A stretch of DNA of 7,319 nucleotides, taken from NCBI GenBank assembly GCA_017542695.1, contig JAFXWT010000172.1, positions 1 through 7,319 of the forward strand. The letters run 5' to 3'. The position numbers and the translations under genes are program-made. The notes below the pieces were generated by a model, which ran no database searches, was not told the DNA's origin, and worked only from the letters and a program-made list of their open reading frames with translations. Of the stretch, positions 1 through 4,432 are shown one piece after another; position 1 is the first letter of the stretch, and every line of letters starts with the position of its first letter. Source of the DNA: Clostridia bacterium (GTDB lineage Bacteria; Bacillota_A; Clostridia; Oscillospirales; CAG-272).

Positions 1-258
1 CGTGCCGTGGCGCGCCGTGATGCCGACGTTTTCGATGTCGTTGGTGCGGATGCACTTCTGGCAAGTCGTCATGCGTCGGCGCGGCGGCTCCGCCTCGCCC
101 GTGAAGTATTTTTTCAGCGGCGCCATTCCCGCGACGATGAGCAGGAGCGACTTGTCCCCCTGCGGAACGAGCGGGTAGCTCTTGTGGCGAAGATGCCCTT
201 TCGACTCGAAGAACGAAAGATATTTTTCGCGAATATCGTTAAGCGATGTCCATTCCAT
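1..258 (-). CDS. alaS: Alanyl-tRNA synthetase, N-terminal 86 residues (partial, runs off left edge)
   Basis: Class II aminoacyl-tRNA synthetase that charges tRNA-Ala with alanine in the cytoplasm. Translating the minus strand from the ATG at 258-256 gives 86 open codons to the window edge, starting [20 protein letters not shown]. The N-terminal catalytic-domain landmarks are in order: FFESKGH (residues 16-22), LVP (30-32), [12 protein letters not shown] (43-54, motif 1 region), TTCQKCIRT (64-72, with the motif 2 arginine at about R71) and [11 protein letters not shown] (76-86). In the family this is followed directly by FFEMLGNFSFGDYFK, so the cut falls inside motif 2. The start is supported by an AGAAGGA box 9 nt upstream and a strong promoter. 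One oddity is Val42, where the family normally has Asn (NAGM or NSGM). The editing and C-Ala domains lie outside the window. The gene is divergent from rpoB. Confidence 0.97.
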   Translation of the reverse strand, partial: MEWTSLNDIREKYLSFFESKGHLRHKSYPLVPQGDKSLLLIVAGMAPLKKYFTGEAEPPRRRMTTCQKCIRTNDIENVGITARHGT

Positions 259-267
259 GATAAATAT

Positions 268-274
268 TCCTTCT
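268..274 (-). promoter_or_regulatory. Ribosome binding site of alaS
   Basis: Read on the minus strand the bases are AGAAGGA, a good match to the Shine-Dalgarno core, 9 nt before the ATG at 258. It fixes the alaS start. Confidence 0.85.
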
Positions 275-303
275 TTTGATGTAAAATTTTCGCATACATC
301 TCC

Positions 304-332
304 ATTATATTTGTTTTGCACGAAAAAGTCAA
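304..332 (-). promoter_or_regulatory. Sigma-A promoter of alaS
   Basis: On the minus strand a TTGACT -35 box (332-327) is followed by a 17-bp spacer and a perfect TATAAT -10 box (309-304). Upstream of the -35 the DNA is almost pure A/T and could act as an UP element. Transcription should begin near 297, leaving a 5' leader of only about 40 nt before the alaS ATG. That is too short for a T-box riboswitch, a common regulator of aminoacyl-tRNA synthetase genes in Firmicutes. Confidence 0.9.
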
Positions 333-358
333 TAAAATTTTTATAAAATGGCGAATTT
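333..358. promoter_or_regulatory. AT-rich block between the divergent -35 boxes
   Basis: The two outward-facing promoters have only about 30 bp between their -35 boxes. This block is nearly all A/T in its left half and contains a small perfect inverted repeat, ATTTT-TAT-AAAAT (337-349). It would fit an UP element serving one or both promoters, or a binding site for a shared regulator. The palindrome has short arms in AT-rich DNA and could be chance. Confidence 0.35.
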
Positions 359-362
359 CCCC

Positions 363-391
363 TTGACAACTTGACAAAAGTGTGATATAGT
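363..391 (+). promoter_or_regulatory. Sigma-A promoter P1 of rpoBC, extended -10
   Basis: A consensus TTGACA -35 box (363-368), a 17-bp spacer and TATAGT (386-391, five of six consensus bases) are preceded by TGA at 383-385, which gives the TGn extended -10 element. The predicted start of transcription is near 398. This is the best promoter candidate for the rpoB-rpoC unit, about 130 bp upstream of the rpoB start codon. Confidence 0.87.
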
Positions 392-399
392 TGTAAATT
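371..399 (+). promoter_or_regulatory. Possible second, overlapping promoter P2 of rpoBC
   Basis: A second exact TTGACA lies 8 bp downstream of the first (371-376). At 17-bp spacing it faces TAAATT (394-399), only four of six -10 consensus bases and with no TGn extension. It may be a weaker overlapping start about 8 bp downstream, or only a duplicated -35 box. Confidence 0.4.
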
Positions 400-410
400 G
401 CATTACAATG

Positions 411-474
411 CTCAAACTGTCGCCTTTTTCACCTTTAACGTAGTTAAACGGCGATGCGCGGCAGACAGTCTGAG
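411..474 (+). other. Structured 5' leader of the rpoBC mRNA
   Basis: Bases 411-421 (CTCAAACTGTC) can pair with 464-474 (GACAGTCTGAG) over 11 positions with one A-C mismatch. The stem can continue as 422-424 GCC with 460-462 GGC around a bulged A463. It encloses a perfect 6-bp hairpin, TTTAAC-GTA-GTTAAA (434-448). A competing pairing exists between 420-424 (TCGCC) and 450-454 (GGCGA), extendable by two G-U pairs. No U-tract follows, so it does not look like an intrinsic terminator. I do not recognise it as a known leader family. A role in attenuation, mRNA stability or autoregulation is inference. Confidence 0.5.
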
Positions 475-482
475 ATGATAAT

Positions 483-498
483 AGTGTTCGAAAATACT
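483..498 (+). other. Small hairpin upstream of the rpoB ribosome binding site
   Basis: AGTGTT (483-488) and AATACT (493-498) pair over six positions, one of them G-U, around a CGAA loop. The remaining stretch to the ribosome binding site (499-517) is A-rich and looks unpaired, which should leave translation initiation accessible. The stem is short and weak. Confidence 0.3.
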
Positions 499-516
499 CG
501 TCAAACAACAAAGAAA

Positions 517-524
517 TGGAGTGA
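517..524 (+). promoter_or_regulatory. Ribosome binding site that decides the rpoB start
   Basis: TGGAGTGA at 517-524 contains GGAG (518-521) and resembles the GGAGGTGA anti-16S complement with one G missing. It sits 8 nt before the TTG at 530-532. The in-frame GTG at 521-523 overlaps the box itself, so it cannot be served by it. This places the start at TTG 530. Confidence 0.75.
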
Positions 525-529
525 TCGTA

Positions 530-3500
530 TTGAGAATCAAACCGAAGCAGGTCGGCAAGACGACAAGAATGTCTTTCGCAAGGATCGACGAGATCCTTGA
601 AATGCCGAATTTGCTTGAAATCCAGAAGAAGTCATACGGATGGCTTATCGACAAGGGAATCATGGAGGTGCTCCGCGACGTTTCTCCGATAGTTGACTAT
701 TCGGACAATCTCGTTGTGGAATTCGTCGATTTTTCGCTTGATTCAAAACCGAAGTATCCGGTCGAGGAATGCAAAGCGAGAAGCACGAACTACGCCGTTC
801 CTTTCAGGGTCACCGTAAGACTTACGAACAGAGCGACGGGCGAAATGCAGCAGCACGACGTTTATATGGGCGACCTTCCGCTGATGACGGACGTCGGCAC
901 GTTCATCATAAACGGCGCTGAGCGCGCCGTTGTATCACAGCTCGTCCGTTCACCCGGTATGTACTATGCCGCGGCGATAGACAAGACGGGCAAGGGCGTG
1001 CTCACGGCGCAGGTCATTCCGTACCGTGGCGCGTGGCTCGAATATGAAACGGACATCAACGACATATTCTACGTACGTATCGACAAGAACCGCAAAATAC
1101 CCGTAACGGTGCTCATCCGTGCGCTCGACGAATCGGCTTCGACGGCGACGGGTGTGATGGAGCTTTTCGGCGACGATATAAAGATCAAAGCCACGCTCGA
1201 AAAGGACGGAATGCAGCTCGAGGCGGATAAGAACGGTACGACTGCATACGAAGAATCCCTCAAGGAGATATACAAGAAGCTCCGCCCGGGCGAACCTCCG
1301 CTCGTCGAGAGCGCGCAACTCCTTCTCCACAATATGTTCTTTGATCCGAAGCGCTACGACATCGGCGCCGTCGGCAGATACAAATTCGACAAGAAGGTCG
1401 CGCTCGGCAAACGTCTTGCCGGCAAGACACTTTCCCGCAACGTTGTAAATCCGATCACGGGTGAAATGATCTTCGAGGCGGGCAAAACGCTGAGCTTTGA
1501 CGAGGCAATGTCCATTGAGGACGCGGGCGTCAACGTCGCCTATGTCGACATCGGCGACGGAAAAGAGATCAAAGTGTTCGGCAACGGAATGGTAGACCCG
1601 AAGAAAGTTCTCGGCATCGACCTCACGGAAGTCGGCATCAACGAAAAAGTCAAGCTCGGTCTGCTTCTTTCCATGATGGAAGAAGCGGGCGGAGATATCG
1701 AAGCGGTCAAGAAGGCCGCCGCGGACAGAGCGGCGGAGCTTTCTCCGCGTCACATCACGAAGGACGACATCTTCGCTTCGATCAACTACCTCATCTGCCT
1801 CTCTCACGACATCGGCACGACAGACGACATCGACCATCTCGGCAACCGTCGTATCCGCGCCGTCGGCGAGCTTATCCAGAACCAGCTCCGCATCGGCTTC
1901 TCGCGTATGGATAAGAACATCAAGGAGCGCATGACCATACAGGACCCCGATCAGCTCACGCCGCAAGCGCTTATCAACATAAGACCCGTAACGGCGGCTA
2001 TTCGCGAATTTTTCGGCTCGTCTCCGCTGTCGTCGTTCCTCGATCAGAACAATCCGCTCGCAGAGCTGACGCATAAGCGCCGTCTTTCCGCGCTCGGCCC
2101 CGGTGGTTTGTCCCGCGACCGCGCATCGTTCGATGTGCGTGACGTTCACTACACTCATTACGGACGTATCTGCCCGATCGAGACTCCCGAAGGTCCGAAC
2201 ATCGGTCTTATTTCGTATCTCGCGTCGTACGCGAAAATCAACGATTACGGCTTTATCGAGGCGCCTTACCGCAAGATAGACAAGGAAACGGGCAGAGTCA
2301 CCGACATCGTCGAATACATGACCGCCGATATGGAGGATAACTATATCATCGCGCAGGCCAACGAGCCCATCGACGAAAACGGTCATTTCATAAATAAAAA
2401 GGTAACGGCACGCGATCGCGCCGAGATCGTCGAGGTCGAAGCGTCCCGCGCCGATTATATTGACGTGTCGCCGAAAATGGTCATTTCCGTTGCGACGGGC
2501 TTCATCCCGTTCCTCGAAAACGACGACAACGCCCGCGCGCTCATGGGCTCCAACATGCAGAAGCAGGCCGTGCCGCTCATGGTGACGGACGCGCCTATCG
2601 TCGGCACCGGCATGGAGCACAAGGCGGCTGTGGACTCGGGTATCTGCAAGATCGCGATCGAGAGCGGATACGTTGAGAGAGTAGACGCGGACTCTATCGT
2701 CGTCGTCCGCGACAACGGTCAGAAAGACCATTATCAGCTCACGAAATTCAAACGCTCCAACCAGAGCACGTGTATCAACCAGAGACCTATCGTTTCCGCG
2801 GGTGACAGAGTCGAAAAAGGCGACGTCATCGCGGACGGTCCTGCGACTGCTGACGGCGAGATCGCGCTCGGCAAGAACGCGCTCATCGGCTTTATGACGT
2901 GGGAAGGTTATAACTACGAGGACGCCGTTCTTCTGAACGAAAAACTCGTACGCAACGACACTTACACGTCTATCCATATTGAAGAATACTCCATCGACGC
3001 CCGCGAAACGAAGCTCGGGCCCGAGGAGATCACACGCGAGGTCCCGAACAGCAGCGAAGACATGCTTAAAGACCTCGACGCCGACGGTATCGTACGCAAG
3101 GGCACGGAAGTGCGCAACGGCGACATCCTCGTCGGTAAGGTAACGCCGAAAGGCGAGACCGAACTCACACCCGAGGAGCGTCTGCTCCGCGCCATCTTCG
3201 GCGAAAAGGCAAGGGAAGTGCGCGACACGTCCCTCCGCGTCAAGAACGGCGAATCGGGCATCATCGTCGATATCCGCGTGTTCTCGCGCGAAAACGGCGA
3301 CGAGCTGCCTCCCGGCGTAAACAAAACCGTCAAGATTTACATCGCTCAGAAGAGAAAGATCTCCGTCGGCGACAAAATGGCGGGACGTCACGGCAATAAG
3401 GGCGTCGTATCGAGGATACTGCCTCCCGAGGATATGCCTTTCCTTGCGGACGGCACGCCGCTCGACATAGTGCTCAACCCGCTCGGCGTTCCTTCCCGAA

Positions 3501-4414
3501 TGAACATCGGTCAGGTGCTTGAAGTTCACCTCGGCATCGCCGCAAAGACGCTCGGTATCAAGGTGATGACGCCTGCGTTCGACGGCGCGAAGGAAAGCGA
3601 CATCACGGAAGCGATGACGGAAGCGGGACTTTACAGAGAGATACTCCCGAACGAAGTTTACGTCGGCAAGACGCTTTATGAGGAAGTGGATACGAACGGC
3701 TCGAAGTCGTACGTTCCGCTCACCTCCGAACAGCTCGCCGATAAGGCATGGATGGATGAGAAGATTTCTCAGAAACTCATCAAAACTGTCGACGGCAAGC
3801 GCATTCTTTACGACGGCAGAACGGGCGAGCCCTTCGACAACCCCGTTACAGTCGGCATAATGTATTACCTCAAGCTTCACCACCTCGTAGATGATAAGAT
3901 CCACGCGAGAAGCACAGGTCCGTACTCGCTCGTCACGCAGCAGCCCCTCGGCGGTAAAGCTCAGTTCGGCGGTCAGCGTTTCGGCGAAATGGAAGTATGG
4001 GCGCTCGAAGCATACGGCGCAGCTTATACGCTTCAGGAGATACTCACCGTCAAGTCCGACGACGTGACGGGACGTGTCAAAGCTTACGAGGCGATCGTAA
4101 AAGGTCAGAACATCCCGCAGCCGGGCATTCCCGAATCGTTCCGCGTGCTCGTGAAAGAGCTCCAATCGCTCGCGCTCGACATAAGAGTGCTTGACGAAAA
4201 CGGCGAGGAGATCGAACTTTCGCAGCTCAGCGAGCTTGAAGAAGAAATGGCTCCGAGATACGTCACGGAAGATGACGTCGGCAAGGCCGTCGAGAGCGAC
4301 GAGGACGACGTGAATATAATCGACGAGGAAGATATCGACAGTGACGATATATTCAACGACGATATGTTCGGCGAAGAACTCGACGACGACATCGACGACT
4401 ACGACGAAAACTAA
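530..4414 (+). CDS. rpoB: DNA-directed RNA polymerase subunit beta (complete)
   Basis: Large catalytic subunit of RNA polymerase, forming one pincer, the protrusion, lobe, fork, flap and much of the active-site wall. With the TTG start at 530 it is 1294 residues, longer than Bacillus subtilis beta (about 1190) and shorter than E. coli (1342). Landmarks in order: GKTTRMSF (9-16); [13 protein letters not shown] in the protrusion; the rifampicin region with DQNNPL (505-510) and [12 protein letters not shown] (515-526); [24 protein letters not shown] with acidic E797/D798 matching E. coli E813/D814; [12 protein letters not shown] with K949 and K957 matching K1065/K1073; and [20 protein letters not shown] near the C-terminus. 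There is no SI2-type insert between flap and active-site lysines. Oddities are Ser502 at the Gln513 position, extra segments at about 353-409 and 1035-1092, and a very acidic C-terminal 40 residues. It ends with tandem in-frame stops, TAA TGA, and is transcribed with rpoC. Confidence 0.99.
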   Translation: MRIKPKQVGKTTRMSFARIDEILEMPNLLEIQKKSYGWLIDKGIMEVLRDVSPIVDYSDNLVVEFVDFSLDSKPKYPVEECKARSTNYAVPFRVTVRLTNRATGEMQQHDVYMGDLPLMTDVGTFIINGAERAVVSQLVRSPGMYYAAAIDKTGKGVLTAQVIPYRGAWLEYETDINDIFYVRIDKNRKIPVTVLIRALDESASTATGVMELFGDDIKIKATLEKDGMQLEADKNGTTAYEESLKEIYKKLRPGEPPLVESAQLLLHNMFFDPKRYDIGAVGRYKFDKKVALGKRLAGKTLSRNVVNPITGEMIFEAGKTLSFDEAMSIEDAGVNVAYVDIGDGKEIKVFGNGMVDPKKVLGIDLTEVGINEKVKLGLLLSMMEEAGGDIEAVKKAAADRAAELSPRHITKDDIFASINYLICLSHDIGTTDDIDHLGNRRIRAVGELIQNQLRIGFSRMDKNIKERMTIQDPDQLTPQALINIRPVTAAIREFFGSSPLSSFLDQNNPLAELTHKRRLSALGPGGLSRDRASFDVRDVHYTHYGRICPIETPEGPNIGLISYLASYAKINDYGFIEAPYRKIDKETGRVTDIVEYMTADMEDNYIIAQANEPIDENGHFINKKVTARDRAEIVEVEASRADYIDVSPKMVISVATGFIPFLENDDNARALMGSNMQKQAVPLMVTDAPIVGTGMEHKAAVDSGICKIAIESGYVERVDADSIVVVRDNGQKDHYQLTKFKRSNQSTCINQRPIVSAGDRVEKGDVIADGPATADGEIALGKNALIGFMTWEGYNYEDAVLLNEKLVRNDTYTSIHIEEYSIDARETKLGPEEITREVPNSSEDMLKDLDADGIVRKGTEVRNGDILVGKVTPKGETELTPEERLLRAIFGEKAREVRDTSLRVKNGESGIIVDIRVFSRENGDELPPGVNKTVKIYIAQKRKISVGDKMAGRHGNKGVVSRILPPEDMPFLADGTPLDIVLNPLGVPSRMNIGQVLEVHLGIAAKTLGIKVMTPAFDGAKESDITEAMTEAGLYREILPNEVYVGKTLYEEVDTNGSKSYVPLTSEQLADKAWMDEKISQKLIKTVDGKRILYDGRTGEPFDNPVTVGIMYYLKLHHLVDDKIHARSTGPYSLVTQQPLGGKAQFGGQRFGEMEVWALEAYGAAYTLQEILTVKSDDVTGRVKAYEAIVKGQNIPQPGIPESFRVLVKELQSLALDIRVLDENGEEIELSQLSELEEEMAPRYVTEDDVGKAVESDEDDVNIIDEEDIDSDDIFNDDMFGEELDDDIDDYDEN

Positions 4415-4417
4415 TGA

Positions 4418-4424
4418 GAGGAGA
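4418..4424 (+). promoter_or_regulatory. Ribosome binding site of rpoC
   Basis: GAGGAGA lies in the 18-bp gap after the rpoB stop, with AGGAG (4419-4423) 9 nt before the rpoC ATG. No terminator or promoter is visible in this gap, so rpoB and rpoC share a transcript and rpoC translation is initiated independently or by re-initiation. Confidence 0.85.
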
Positions 4425-4432
4425 ACGCGAAA

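Noticed and set aside
7..279. A 90-codon plus-strand frame at the left edge
   Set aside because: It lies antisense over the start of alaS, whose minus-strand translation matches the AlaRS family motif by motif.
404..409. TACAAT as a third possible -10 box for rpoB
   Set aside because: At normal spacing the -35 position is TGTGAT, a poor match, and it would place the start inside the paired leader.
408..443. An 11-codon upstream frame in the rpoB leader (ATG at 408, TAG at 441-443)
   Set aside because: No Shine-Dalgarno sequence precedes the ATG, it begins only about 10 nt from the predicted transcript start, and the peptide has no run of regulatory codons that would suggest a leader peptide.
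434..448. Hairpin TTTAAC-GTA-GTTAAA as an intrinsic terminator
   Set aside because: The stem is AT-rich and is followed by CGGCG rather than a run of T, so it cannot act as a standard intrinsic terminator.
4105..4392. A Ser-rich minus-strand frame opposite the end of rpoB
   Set aside because: Its serine runs are simply the complement of the GAC/GAT/GAA codons of the acidic RpoB tail.
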